Source: SXRF01 sp038043465 (lineage in GTDB: Bacteria > Pseudomonadota > Alphaproteobacteria > Rickettsiales > SXRF01). Taken from it: 64,000 bases of DNA. Position 1 is the first letter of the stretch. Each line of letters begins with the position of its first letter. The notes below the pieces were generated by a model. That model saw only the letters and a program-made list of their open reading frames with translations. It searched no databases and had not been told where the DNA came from. The stretch spans positions 37,597-101,596 of the forward strand of contig JBBTBX010000014.1 of NCBI GenBank assembly GCA_038043465.1, in the 5' to 3' direction. Below, in pieces: positions 26,195 to 34,544 of this stretch. Made by a program: the position numbers and the translations under genes.

Positions 26195-26572
26195 TTATGC
26201 TTCAATAATTGGAATTTCATATTTAGCGAGAATTTTATCGCGCGTTATCAAGGTTAAACCTGTTGTTTTCACCTGTGCAATCAATGCTCGGTCAAAAGGA
26301 TCTCTATGATGTAATGGTAAATTTTTAACAGCATAGGCTTGTTTAGCCGTTAATGGTAATTCCAAGAAATTACATATACTAATATACTTATCAAAATCTA
26401 TAAAATAAGTAAGTTTTCCTATAGATTGTTTTACCGCTATTTCCAAGATGCTTATACTACTGACAAATATCACATTTTCTGACGATGAAATAACAGACAA
26501 CGCTCTATCAGATAAAGTTTCTGGTGCTTGAACCCACCACAAGAATACATGAGTATCCAGCAATAAATCCAC
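26195..26572 (-). CDS. PIN-domain toxin, VapC family
   Basis: A 125-residue PIN ribonuclease. Acidic active-site residues: Asp in LLLDTHVFLWW (residue 6), Glu in SISILEIAVKQ (about 44), Asp in HHRDPFDRALIAQ (about 91-95) and Asp in LITRDKIL. The HHRDPFDR form is typical of the Sll0205-like PIN subgroup. It would cleave RNA, probably tRNA or rRNA, when free of antitoxin. GTG start at 26572 just after the antitoxin stop. Confidence 0.9.
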   Translation of the reverse strand: MDLLLDTHVFLWWVQAPETLSDRALSVISSSENVIFVSSISILEIAVKQSIGKLTYFIDFDKYISICNFLELPLTAKQAYAVKNLPLHHRDPFDRALIAQVKTTGLTLITRDKILAKYEIPIIEA

Positions 26573-26575
26573 TAT

Positions 26576-26836
26576 TTATTTCTCTTCATCTGGAAATAAT
26601 TTTGAGTTATAAAATAACTCTTCTATTTCCTTATCGCACTCATCAAAATCATCAGAAATTGTAAATTTTCCACGAAGCTGCCCGCCCACCCTAGGTTCTG
26701 CCTTAACAGGCATCACCGGTATAAGCCGTACCATTTCCTTACCAGAATCAGATATAACAATATCCTCACCAGCCACTGCACTTTTAATAAGTGCAGCAAG
26801 CTGGCTCTGGGCATTATTTATATCAATAATCTGCAT
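26576..26836 (-). CDS. Phd/YefM-family antitoxin paired with VapC
   Basis: An 86-residue protein opening MQIIDINNAQSQLAALI with IVISDSGKEMVRLIPV, the usual Phd/YefM DNA-binding fold, and an acidic C-terminal tail (DDFDECDKEIEELF) that would wrap the toxin. ATG at 26836 is one base after the BI-1 gene stop (TAACATG), so the upstream open frame into that gene is disregarded. It likely represses its own operon. Confidence 0.88.
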   Translation of the reverse strand: MQIIDINNAQSQLAALIKSAVAGEDIVISDSGKEMVRLIPVMPVKAEPRVGGQLRGKFTISDDFDECDKEIEELFYNSKLFPDEEK

Positions 26837-26837
26837 G

Positions 26838-27587
26838 TTATCTTCTGTCGCCGATAAAGCGCAGCAGATACATAAAGATATTGATAAAGTCCATATACAG
26901 GCTGAGCGCGCCCATAATCGAAGTTTTTGCCATAGCTTCAGCATTACCAGCAACCTGATAATACATGCCTTTCAGCTTCTGGGTATCGTAAGCGGTAAGA
27001 CCTACGAAAATCAGCACGCCAATCACTGAAGTGGCAAAAGACAGAGCCGAGCTTTGCATAAAGATATTAACTATCGAAGCAATAATAAGCCCGATAAGTC
27101 CCATCATCAGGAATGACCCCATACCGGTCAGATCCCGCTTAGTGGTATAGCCATAAATGCTCATCGCGCCAAAAGTTCCAGCAGTTACGAAGAAAGCACG
27201 GGCAATGCTTTCACCGGTATAAAGCAGGAATATGGAGGTAAGCGACAAGCCAACCAGAGCTGCATATGCCCAGAAAATCCCCTGCGCCGCAGTAGTACTC
27301 AGGCGGTTAATACCCATACTTAGCCACAAAACCAGCCCAATTGGAGCAAGAGCGACAATCCAGCCTAAGCCAGACATGCCAGCGACCTGACCATTCTGTA
27401 CAGTGTAAAGCGCGCTTAAAATGGCTTCAGACTTGGAAGCACCCAGAGCAACTATACCGGTAAGAGCCAGAGCACTCGCCATATAGTTGTAAATCTTAAG
27501 CATATAAGCGCGTAAACCAGCGTCATAGGCAACAGCTCTCGACTGCGCGCCAAATTGAGCGGTGGCAAACGGATCACGATATTCCAT
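26838..27587 (-). CDS. Bax inhibitor-1/YccA family membrane protein
   Basis: A 249-residue inner-membrane protein with seven hydrophobic segments. Characteristic segments: AYMLKIYNYMASALALTG near the start, GSFLMMGLIGLIIASIVN, and the C-terminal DTQKLKGMYYQ with YMDFINIFMYLLRFIG. Bacterial members include calcium-leak channels and FtsH-interacting YccA. Length is typical. VapBC is placed directly after its stop. Confidence 0.92.
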   Translation of the reverse strand: MEYRDPFATAQFGAQSRAVAYDAGLRAYMLKIYNYMASALALTGIVALGASKSEAILSALYTVQNGQVAGMSGLGWIVALAPIGLVLWLSMGINRLSTTAAQGIFWAYAALVGLSLTSIFLLYTGESIARAFFVTAGTFGAMSIYGYTTKRDLTGMGSFLMMGLIGLIIASIVNIFMQSSALSFATSVIGVLIFVGLTAYDTQKLKGMYYQVAGNAEAMAKTSIMGALSLYMDFINIFMYLLRFIGDRR

Positions 27588-27813
27588 AGTTTTTCTCCCA
27601 TTCAGATTAATAAAATTAGCACCTGAGTATTATATGGTATATTGAACTGTAATTTCAAGTAAAACCCGACATTTTTTATCTGATATTATTTTATATTATT
27701 TTTTGCTTGATTTACGGTCACTTCCCAGCTAAACACTCAGTCCCTTTGAGTTGCCGGGCGAGGCATTGCCTTTGGTCACTTTATTTGTAACCTTAATTTT
27801 ATAGGATTTTAAA
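27588..27813. promoter_or_regulatory. Divergent regulatory region of the BI-1 gene and rpmI
   Basis: A 226-bp spacer between divergent genes. It must hold both promoters. Between 27715 and 27783 the sequence ggtcacttcccagct ... tttggtcac has repeated ggtcac ends and could fold into an rpmI-rplT leader, but I cannot support a specific structure. No infC lies upstream. Confidence 0.3.
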
Positions 27814-28017
27814 ATGCCAAAACTGAAAACAAAATCAGGCTGTAAGAAGCGTTTCCGCTTCACTGCCACAGGCAAGGTTGTTGCCTCCCAAGCTGGAAAA
27901 CGTCATGGCATGCGCAAGCGTACCAATCGTTTTATTCGTAACGCCCGTGGCACTACTATTCTCGATGCTTCTGATACACATCGCATCGTGCAATATATGC
28001 CCAACGGTTCATATTAG
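27814..28017 (+). CDS. rpmI: 50S ribosomal protein L35
   Basis: A 67-residue, highly basic protein with the L35 pattern KLKTKSGCKKRFRFTATGKV and AGKRHGMRKRT. It sits in the large ribosomal subunit. It starts the rpmI-rplT pair, 18 bp before rplT; infC, the usual first gene, is not adjacent. Confidence 0.97.
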   Translation: MPKLKTKSGCKKRFRFTATGKVVASQAGKRHGMRKRTNRFIRNARGTTILDASDTHRIVQYMPNGSY

Positions 28018-28035
28018 CTTATAGGGAGATAACAA

Positions 28036-28401
28036 ATGGCTCATGCTCAAAGTGGTGCTAACCGCGCCCGTCGCAAAAAAATTCTTAAAATGGCAAAAGG
28101 CTATTATGGCCGCTCAAAAAGCTGTATCACCGTTGCCCGCGAAAAAGTAGAAAAAGGTCTGCGTTACGCTTATCGTGACCGCCGCACCAAGAAACGTAAT
28201 TTCCGCAGCCTGTGGATTCAGCGTATCAACGCCGGCGTACGCGAACATGATATGGTTTATTCGCAGTTCATCAGTGGTCTTATCAAAGCAGGTGTTGAAA
28301 TAGACCGTAAGGTTCTTTCAGACCTAGCAACCCATGAACCAGCAGCTTTCAAAGCAATTGTTGACCAATCAAAAGCTGCTCTCGCTAAAAAAGCTGCTTA
28401 A
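28036..28401 (+). CDS. rplT: 50S ribosomal protein L20
   Basis: A 121-residue basic protein with KKILKMAKGYYGRSKSC, RRTKKRNFRSLWIQRINAG and FISGLIKAGVEIDRKVL. L20 is an early 23S rRNA assembly protein and, in many bacteria, represses its own operon. RBS aggga precedes the ATG. Followed by a palindromic repeat and pheST. Confidence 0.97.
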   Translation: MAHAQSGANRARRKKILKMAKGYYGRSKSCITVAREKVEKGLRYAYRDRRTKKRNFRSLWIQRINAGVREHDMVYSQFISGLIKAGVEIDRKVLSDLATHEPAAFKAIVDQSKAALAKKAA

Positions 28402-28411
28402 TTTATTTACT

Positions 28412-28482
28412 TGTCATACCAGCGAAAGCTGGTATCCAGAACTAACTTTTAAACTGGATGCCAGCCTAATGTTGGCATGACA
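28412..28482. repeat. 71-bp palindromic repeat between rplT and pheS
   Basis: Begins tgtcataccagcgaaagctg and ends gttggcatgaca, with inner ccagaac/ctggatg pairing. Its gTCAT...ATGAc ends place it with the elements at 12246 and 34429. It ends 12 bp before the pheS ATG and could act as a terminator or attenuator hairpin. Confidence 0.7.
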
Positions 28483-28494
28483 ATGTAGGATATT

Positions 28495-29595
28495 ATGAAC
28501 GACAATCTTCTTGCGCAGTCCATTGATTCCATTAATAGCTGTTCTAGCTCTAATGAGCTTGAAGAATTGCGCGTTGCTATACTTGGCAAAAAAGGTAAGC
28601 TTACCGAAGCTTTAAAGGCACTGGGACAAGCATCGCCCGAAGAGCGCAAAACTCTGGGCGCAAATCTGAACCAGATAAAACAGGAAATAACCGACGCGCT
28701 GGAAGCAAAAAAACTTGCTCTCGCTGATATTGAGCTTTCTGCTCGCCTCGTTAGCGAAAAGCTGGATGTCACCCTTCCCGCAAACGGCGAACCGTGTGGT
28801 AAAATCCACCCTATCACTCAGGTTACCGAAGAAATCACCGCAATATTTGCCGACCTTGGTTTTAATGTTGCCGATGGCCCTGATATTGAAGATGACGAGC
28901 ATAATTTCAACGCCTTGAATATCCCAGAATCACATCCCGCCCGCCAGATGCACGATACGTTTTATCTCAGAGGTCAGGAAAAAGAAAGTAAGGATAATTC
29001 TTCCCGAATCCCGAATCCCGAATCCCGAATCCTGCTTAGGACCCATACTTCACCTGTGCAGATCCGCACCATGCGCTCTGGCAAACCACCATTTCGTTTT
29101 ATCGCGCTGGGCAGCACCTATCGTTGTGACAGCGACCTCACTCACACGCCGATGTTTCATCAGATTGAAGGATTGGTAATTGATAAAGAAATAAATATGG
29201 GGCATCTGCGCGGCTGCATCAGCGAATTTCTACGCGTGTTTTTTGAGCTGGAAAATGTGCCGGTGCGTTTCCGCCCTAGCTTCTTCCCATTCACTGAACC
29301 ATCAGCAGAAATTGATATTGGCTGCGCCCGCAGCAAAGAAAGTTTGAAGATTGGCGCAGGCAGTGACTGGCTGGAAATTGGTGGTTGTGGAATGGTGCAT
29401 CCAAATGTTCTAAAAAATTGCAATATCGACCCTAACGAGTGGCAGGGCTTTGCGTTCGGCATGGGTATCGAACGCCTCGCTATGCTTAAATATGGTATTC
29501 CCGACCTGCGTACATTTTTTGAATCAGACGCACGCTGGCTTTCGCATTACGGCTTTGACCCGCTGCATATTCCCAACTTAGTTAGTGGGTTGTGA
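28495..29595 (+). CDS. pheS: Phenylalanyl-tRNA synthetase alpha subunit
   Basis: A 366-residue class II synthetase subunit that activates Phe and charges tRNA-Phe as (alpha-beta)2. An N-terminal coiled coil (1-90) precedes the catalytic core: HPARQMHDTFYL, LLRTHTSPVQIR (motif 2), FRPSFFPFTEPSAEID and GMGIERLAMLKYGI (motif 3). About 20 extra residues (EKESKDNSSRIPNPESRI) between DTFYL and LLRTH are partly encoded by a heptamer array. TGA is followed one base later by the pheT ATG. Confidence 0.97.
   Translation: MNDNLLAQSIDSINSCSSSNELEELRVAILGKKGKLTEALKALGQASPEERKTLGANLNQIKQEITDALEAKKLALADIELSARLVSEKLDVTLPANGEPCGKIHPITQVTEEITAIFADLGFNVADGPDIEDDEHNFNALNIPESHPARQMHDTFYLRGQEKESKDNSSRIPNPESRILLRTHTSPVQIRTMRSGKPPFRFIALGSTYRCDSDLTHTPMFHQIEGLVIDKEINMGHLRGCISEFLRVFFELENVPVRFRPSFFPFTEPSAEIDIGCARSKESLKIGAGSDWLEIGGCGMVHPNVLKNCNIDPNEWQGFAFGMGIERLAMLKYGIPDLRTFFESDARWLSHYGFDPLHIPNLVSGL
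29002..29032. repeat. Heptamer array tcccgaa inside pheS
   Basis: Four tandem copies of tcccgaa plus a degenerate fifth encode SRIPNPESRI, in a loop between the conserved DTFYL and LLRTHTSP segments. Confidence 0.85.
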
Positions 29596-29596
29596 T

Positions 29597-31996
29597 ATGA
29601 AATTCACTCTCGCATGGCTAAAGGATCATCTGGAAACTGAAGCTTCCTTGCAGCAAATTTCTGACAAACTGACCGCTATTGGTCTCGAAGTTGAAAGCGT
29701 GGAAGATAAAGCGGAGAGCTTAAAATCTTTCACTGTCGCTAAAATATTGGAAGCTACCCGCCACCCAGAAGCTGATAAACTTCAGGTGTGCAAAGTGCAA
29801 AGCGATATTGGCGAATTGCAGATAGTGTGTGGCGCTGCCAATGCCCGCGCTGGTTTGTATGTTGCGCTCGCCAAAGAAGGAGCATTGATTCCGGGAAATG
29901 GCATGACCATCAAAAAAACCAAAATCCGCGGCGTAGAAAGCAATGGTATGTTATGCTCGACTGAAGAGCTTGGGCTTGCTGAAAAGAGTGAAGGAATTAT
30001 TGAACTTCCACTAAAAAATTCAGAGGCAAAAATCGGCGCGAAAATCGCTGATGTCCTCGGCTTGAATGACCCAGTTATTGACATCGCCATCACCCCCAAC
30101 CGCGCTGATTGCCTTGGTGTGCGCGGCATAGCCCGTGACCTCGCCGCATCAGGGATTGGAACATTAAAACCGCTACCAGAAATAAATTTCAAACCAACTT
30201 TCTCTTCACCGATTTCTGTTTCTATCGACACTAAAAATTGCCAGCAATATGTTGGTTGTTTTATAAAAGATGTACGTAATAAACAGAGTCCTGACTGGCT
30301 GAAACAACGCCTTGAGGCAATCGGGCAGAAATCAATTTCGGCTTTAGTTGACATCACTAATTATTTCACTTTCGATCTTGGTCGTCCGCTACATGTTTAT
30401 GATGAAAAGAAATTAGACAGGAATCTTTCTGTCCGCGCTGCAAAAAATGGCGAAACCATAAAAGCCTTGAATGGCAAGGACTATACTCTGGAAAATGGAA
30501 TAACCGTTATCGCTGACTCATCAAACGTGCTGGCAATCGGCGGCATAATTGGTGGCGTAGAAAGTGGCTGCACGGAAGCAACCACGGATGTTTTTCTGGA
30601 GGTGGCATTATTTGAACCAAACAATGTCGCGCTGGCAGGTAGAGCTTTGCAAATTGATTCGGATGCGCGTTATCGCTTCGAGCGTGGAGTTGATATTGCC
30701 TTCGTCGAAGAAGCTGCAAAACGCGCAGTGGCAATGATTACACAAATATGCGGCGGGCAAGCCAGCGAACTGGTTCACGCTGGAAAAACTCCGCAGTGGC
30801 AGAGGGAAATAAGCTTCAATCCTGAGCGCGTAAAATCACTGGGTGGCGTTGATATTCCTGCTGAAGAATGCTTAGAAATTCTAAGAAATCTTGGCTTTAC
30901 CCTCATCCCTCATCCCTCATCCGTCATCCCTCCTTCTTGGCGCGCCGACATTGAAGGCGAAGCGGATCTGGTTGAAGAAATTCTCAGAATTCATGGCTAC
31001 GAACATATTCCGTCCACGCCTCTGCCAAAATCAAATACAATAACTCCTGCCATACTTAGTATTGCTCAAAAACGCGTGCATCTTGCCAAGCGATTACTAG
31101 CTGGTCGTGGCATGATGGAAGTACAAACCTGGTCGTTCTTACCCGCAGCACAGGCAGCAATGTTTGGCGGAAATAATCCTGCGCTTACCTTATTAAACCC
31201 TATCAGTGCCGATCTCGACACGATGCGCCCTTGCCTGCTCCCTAATTTGCTGGATGCGGCAAAACGCAATGCTGCCCGTGGTTTTAAGAATCTGAACCTG
31301 TTTGAAGTTGGTTTGCAATTTCATGATATAACGCCCGATGGACAGAAAACAATAGCTTCTGGCATACGCATCGGCGAAGTGCAGAATAATAATTACGATA
31401 GCGGATTATTTACACAAAAAAATCGTGCTGTTGATACGATGGATGCCAAAACTGACGGGGTAGCAGTGCTGCAAACTTTAGGTGTGAACAAGTTAGAAAT
31501 AAGCACAAATAATCTCCCAGCTTATTATCACCCTAACCGCTCTGGGTCTTTTGTTCTCGGTAAAACCGTGCTTGGTTATTTTGGTGAAATCCACCCTAAA
31601 ATCGCCAAATTATTTGACATAGAAGAAACAGTTGCTTCCTTTGAAATTTTCCTCGAAGCTCTTCCTGTTTCCCGCAGCAAAGGCACAGCTAAACCATCAC
31701 TAAAACTCTCTGATTATCAAGCTGTGGAGCGGGATTTTGCCTTCATAGTTGATGAGAATATTACGGCAGCAACTATCGAAAAAGAAATAAACAAAGCGGA
31801 AAAAACTCTGATAACCAATGTAGAAATTTTTGATGTCTATAGTGGCAAAGGCGTAGATTCCGGAAAAAAATCAGTGGCAGTGAAAGTCACATTGCAATCA
31901 TTCGAGCGTACACTGACAGATGCAGAAATTACTACGGTAAGCAATGCAATCCTTGTCGCAGCAGGCAAAGGCTTTGGCGGAATACTCAGGCAATGA
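29597..31996 (+). CDS. pheT: Phenylalanyl-tRNA synthetase beta subunit
   Basis: About 799 residues. Order of domains: N-terminal EMAP/tRNA-binding OB fold (about 39-150, with CKVQSDIGELQIVCGAANAR), B3/B4 editing domain (about 210-390, DITNYFTFDLGRPLHVYD), B5, a catalytic-like core (HGYEHIP onwards), and the C-terminal FDX-ACB anticodon-binding domain from KLSDYQAVERDFAFIVDE. Start is ATG 29597, not the in-frame GTG four codons upstream. A heptamer array adds PHPSSVIP-like residues near 435. alkA starts inside its stop codon. Confidence 0.97.
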   Translation: MKFTLAWLKDHLETEASLQQISDKLTAIGLEVESVEDKAESLKSFTVAKILEATRHPEADKLQVCKVQSDIGELQIVCGAANARAGLYVALAKEGALIPGNGMTIKKTKIRGVESNGMLCSTEELGLAEKSEGIIELPLKNSEAKIGAKIADVLGLNDPVIDIAITPNRADCLGVRGIARDLAASGIGTLKPLPEINFKPTFSSPISVSIDTKNCQQYVGCFIKDVRNKQSPDWLKQRLEAIGQKSISALVDITNYFTFDLGRPLHVYDEKKLDRNLSVRAAKNGETIKALNGKDYTLENGITVIADSSNVLAIGGIIGGVESGCTEATTDVFLEVALFEPNNVALAGRALQIDSDARYRFERGVDIAFVEEAAKRAVAMITQICGGQASELVHAGKTPQWQREISFNPERVKSLGGVDIPAEECLEILRNLGFTLIPHPSSVIPPSWRADIEGEADLVEEILRIHGYEHIPSTPLPKSNTITPAILSIAQKRVHLAKRLLAGRGMMEVQTWSFLPAAQAAMFGGNNPALTLLNPISADLDTMRPCLLPNLLDAAKRNAARGFKNLNLFEVGLQFHDITPDGQKTIASGIRIGEVQNNNYDSGLFTQKNRAVDTMDAKTDGVAVLQTLGVNKLEISTNNLPAYYHPNRSGSFVLGKTVLGYFGEIHPKIAKLFDIEETVASFEIFLEALPVSRSKGTAKPSLKLSDYQAVERDFAFIVDENITAATIEKEINKAEKTLITNVEIFDVYSGKGVDSGKKSVAVKVTLQSFERTLTDAEITTVSNAILVAAGKGFGGILRQ
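30901..30931. repeat. Heptamer array cctcatc inside pheT
   Basis: Units cctcatc, cctcatc, cctcatc, cgtcatc and a partial fifth encode LIPHPSSVIP between the B5 strand GFTL and the conserved PSWRADIEGEADLVEE. Confidence 0.85.
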
Positions 31997-32610
31997 CCCC
32001 ACATTACTGGAACGATGCCAAAAAACACCTTCTCCTCGGTGATAAGATACTCGGTAAAATTATAAGCTCTTATCATGGTGAATTCCTTACAGTGCGTGGC
32101 GATGCGTTTTTCACACTGGCACGCTCGATAGTGGGACAGCAAATATCGGTGAAAGCCGCAGATACGGTGTGGGGAAAATTTGCAACCCGACTTGGCGATG
32201 TAACTCCCAAAAATACTATAAAAGCTGCGGAAGCAAATTTGCGCGAATGTGGGCTTTCCGCGCAGAAAGTTCGTTATCTGCATGGTCTTGCCGAACATTT
32301 TATGGAAAACGAAACCCATATAAAGAACTGGGATAAACTGTCCGACGAAGAAATAATCAAGGAACTGACTTCCTTAAATGGTATTGGTCGCTGGACGGCG
32401 GAAATGTTCATGATTTTCCACCTTGCTCGCCCTGATATTCTGCCACTTGCTGATATTGGTCTGCAAAAGGCCATTTTCCGCCATTATAATAACAGCGAGA
32501 AAATGACACTGGCGGAAATCTTTGAACTGGCGCAGAAATGGAAACCATACCGCTCGGTCGCCACCTGGTATTTGTGGCGTTCGCTTGATCCGGTGCCGGT
32601 TAGTTACTAG
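31993..32610 (+). CDS. DNA-3-methyladenine glycosylase II (AlkA/HhH-GPD)
   Basis: A 205-residue base-excision glycosylase that removes alkylated purines. It has the helix-hairpin-helix LTSLNGIGRWTAEMFMIF (about 118-135) and the catalytic Asp in LPLADIGLQKAI. FFTLARSIVGQQISVKAA precedes them as in AlkA. It lacks the N-terminal AlkA domain of E. coli, as do many short bacterial forms. The ATG overlaps the pheT TGA. Its 3' end runs into a heptamer array. Confidence 0.9.
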   Translation: MTPHYWNDAKKHLLLGDKILGKIISSYHGEFLTVRGDAFFTLARSIVGQQISVKAADTVWGKFATRLGDVTPKNTIKAAEANLRECGLSAQKVRYLHGLAEHFMENETHIKNWDKLSDEEIIKELTSLNGIGRWTAEMFMIFHLARPDILPLADIGLQKAIFRHYNNSEKMTLAEIFELAQKWKPYRSVATWYLWRSLDPVPVSY

Positions 32611-32676
32611 TTGCCAGTTGCTAGTTACTAGTTTATTAATCTACTGACAACCAGCAACCAAAAACAAGCAACTAAC
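32601..32676. repeat. Inverted pair of heptamer arrays between alkA and purB
   Basis: Left arm 32601-32635 has units tagttac, tagttgc, cagttgc, tagttac. Right arm 32644-32676 has roughly complementary units (gacaacc, agcaacc, agcaact). The alkA stop (TAG) falls in the left arm; purB starts 3 bases after the right arm. Confidence 0.75.
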
Positions 32677-32678
32677 AT

Positions 32679-33971
32679 ATGATTCCTCGCTATTCCCGCC
32701 CTGAAATGGTCTCTATCTGGACAGATAATACCAAATATCAAATCTGGTTTGAAATTGAAGCACATGCTTGTGATGCGCTGGCAGAACTTGGCGTTATCCC
32801 CAAATCAGCAGCAAAAAATATCTGGGATAAAGCTGGTTTTGACCCAGCACGGATTGACGAAATTGAACGCACCACAAAGCATGACGTTATCGCCTTCCTC
32901 ACCAATGTTGCCGAATATGTTGGCGAGGATGCACGCTTCCTACATCAGGGCATGACCAGCTCTGATGTACTTGACACCTGCCTTTCAGTGCAGCTCGTGC
33001 GCGCCACCGATATTCTGCTCGCAGATATGGATATTCTGCTCGATGCCATCAAACGCCGCGCTTATGAAACCAAAGATTTTATAACTGTTGGACGCAGCCA
33101 TGGCATCCATGCCGAACCGGTTACTTTCGGCCTGAAACTCGCTGGCTATTACGCTGAATTTACCCGCTGCCGCGAAAGGCTGGTTGCCGCCCGCAAAGAA
33201 ATAGCCACCTGTGCTATCTCTGGCGCAGTTGGGACTTTTGCCAATATCGATCCGTATGTGGAACAATATGTCGCAGAAAAATTAGGGTTGGAAATTGAGC
33301 CAGTATCAACGCAGGTTATTCCGCGTGACCGTCACGCCATGTATTTCGCAACCCTTGGCGTTATCGCAAGCTCCATGGAACGCCTCGCGGTAGAAATTCG
33401 CCATTTGCAGCGCACCGAAGTTTTGGAAGCTGAGGAATTTTTCTCGGCAGGACAAAAAGGCAGCTCAGCAATGCCGCATAAGCGCAACCCTGTGCTATCT
33501 GAAAATGTAACTGGGCTTGCCCGCCTCGTGCGCGGTTATGTAACTCCCGCCCTTGAAAATGTGGCACTGTGGCATGAGCGCGATATTTCGCATTCATCAG
33601 TAGAACGCATGATCGCGCCCGATGCCACAGTCACTATGGATTTCGCCCTCACCCGCCTTGCCGGATTAATTGACAAGCTGGTTATTTATCCAGATAGGAT
33701 GAAAGCAAATATGGATAAGCTCGGCGGGCTGGTATTCTCGCAGCGCGTGCTTCTCGCCCTTACCCAAGCTGGCGTAAGCCGCGAGGATTCTTATCGACTG
33801 GTGCAGCGCAATGCCATGAAAGTATGGGAGCAAGGCAAGGATTTTCTAACCGAGCTATGCGCTGATAAGGAAATAACCAGTAAAATTCCAACTGCTGAAC
33901 TAGCTGCATTATTTGACCCAAGCTATCACACCAAACATGTTGATACGATTTTCAAACGGGTGTTTGGGTAA
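32679..33971 (+). CDS. purB: Adenylosuccinate lyase
   Basis: A 430-residue fumarase-superfamily enzyme acting twice in purine synthesis: SAICAR to AICAR, and adenylosuccinate to AMP. Motifs: TKHDVIAFLTNVAEYVG, FLHQGMTSSDVLDTCLS, GRSHGIHAEPVTFGLKLA and the flexible signature loop GSSAMPHKRNPVLSEN. Length typical. No clear Shine-Dalgarno is seen in the repeat-derived leader. Downstream HIT gene separated by a heptamer array. Confidence 0.97.
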   Translation: MIPRYSRPEMVSIWTDNTKYQIWFEIEAHACDALAELGVIPKSAAKNIWDKAGFDPARIDEIERTTKHDVIAFLTNVAEYVGEDARFLHQGMTSSDVLDTCLSVQLVRATDILLADMDILLDAIKRRAYETKDFITVGRSHGIHAEPVTFGLKLAGYYAEFTRCRERLVAARKEIATCAISGAVGTFANIDPYVEQYVAEKLGLEIEPVSTQVIPRDRHAMYFATLGVIASSMERLAVEIRHLQRTEVLEAEEFFSAGQKGSSAMPHKRNPVLSENVTGLARLVRGYVTPALENVALWHERDISHSSVERMIAPDATVTMDFALTRLAGLIDKLVIYPDRMKANMDKLGGLVFSQRVLLALTQAGVSREDSYRLVQRNAMKVWEQGKDFLTELCADKEITSKIPTAELAALFDPSYHTKHVDTIFKRVFG

Positions 33972-33974
33972 TGC

Positions 33975-34009
33975 TAGGCATTAGGGATTAGGCACTAGGG
34001 ATTAGGGTA
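33975..34009. repeat. Heptamer array tagggat between purB and the HIT gene
   Basis: Five units: taggcat, tagggat, taggcac, tagggat, tagggta. The array abuts the HIT gene start codon at 34009, so its tagggt provides the only Shine-Dalgarno-like bases. Confidence 0.85.
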
Positions 34010-34413
34010 TGACATTTGAACTTCACCCACAACTTGCTAAGGATTGCCTGCCGGTTATAGACTTAATGCTTTGTCGTGTGCTGCTTATGAATAACAGCAA
34101 TTTTCCGTGGCTTATCTTAGTTCCCATGCGCGAAAATATGCGCGAGATTTTTGATTTAAGCAGAGAAGATTATATGCTGGTGATGGAAGAAATCAGCACT
34201 GTTTCAGAAAAATTTTGTGAGTTTTCTAAAGCTGATAAAATGAATGTGGCTGCGCTTGGGAATATGGTTCCGCAGTTGCATATACACATTATAGCAAGAT
34301 TTAAAAACGATGCGGCATGGCCAAATCCTGTGTGGAACGCAGACCTCCCACCATCTCAATACGCGCCAGAAAAAGCAGCACTGCTGATTAGAGAATTACG
34401 GAGGATATTTTAA
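34009..34413 (+). CDS. HIT domain protein
   Basis: A 134-residue histidine-triad nucleotide hydrolase/transferase. The active site reads NMVPQLHIHIIAR near residue 85-97, i.e. QLHIHII with two of the three usual histidines, common in this alphaproteobacterial subgroup (HxHxx). It would act on nucleotide phosphoramidates or diadenosine polyphosphates. Placed after purB; its start codon touches a heptamer array. Confidence 0.88.
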   Translation: MTFELHPQLAKDCLPVIDLMLCRVLLMNNSNFPWLILVPMRENMREIFDLSREDYMLVMEEISTVSEKFCEFSKADKMNVAALGNMVPQLHIHIIARFKNDAAWPNPVWNADLPPSQYAPEKAALLIRELRRIF

Positions 34414-34428
34414 AATACACCCACAGTC

Positions 34429-34530
34429 GTCATCCCCGATTTACTCGGGGATCTAGAGCCACAATCTCGGTCGGTGTGTTTCGCCCCAGATCCCCGCCAA
34501 TTCTTCCAAACAAGGCTGGGCGGGGATGAC
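34429..34530. repeat. 102-bp palindromic repeat between HIT gene and sdhA
   Basis: Begins gtcatccccgatttactcgg and ends gggcggggatgac; the inner part has cggtcggtgtgtttcgcc, matching ccgtcggtatgtatggc in the prepilin-leader copy. Sits between convergent genes, where it may help terminate both. Confidence 0.8.
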
Positions 34531-34544
34531 AAGTAGTAGTAATT

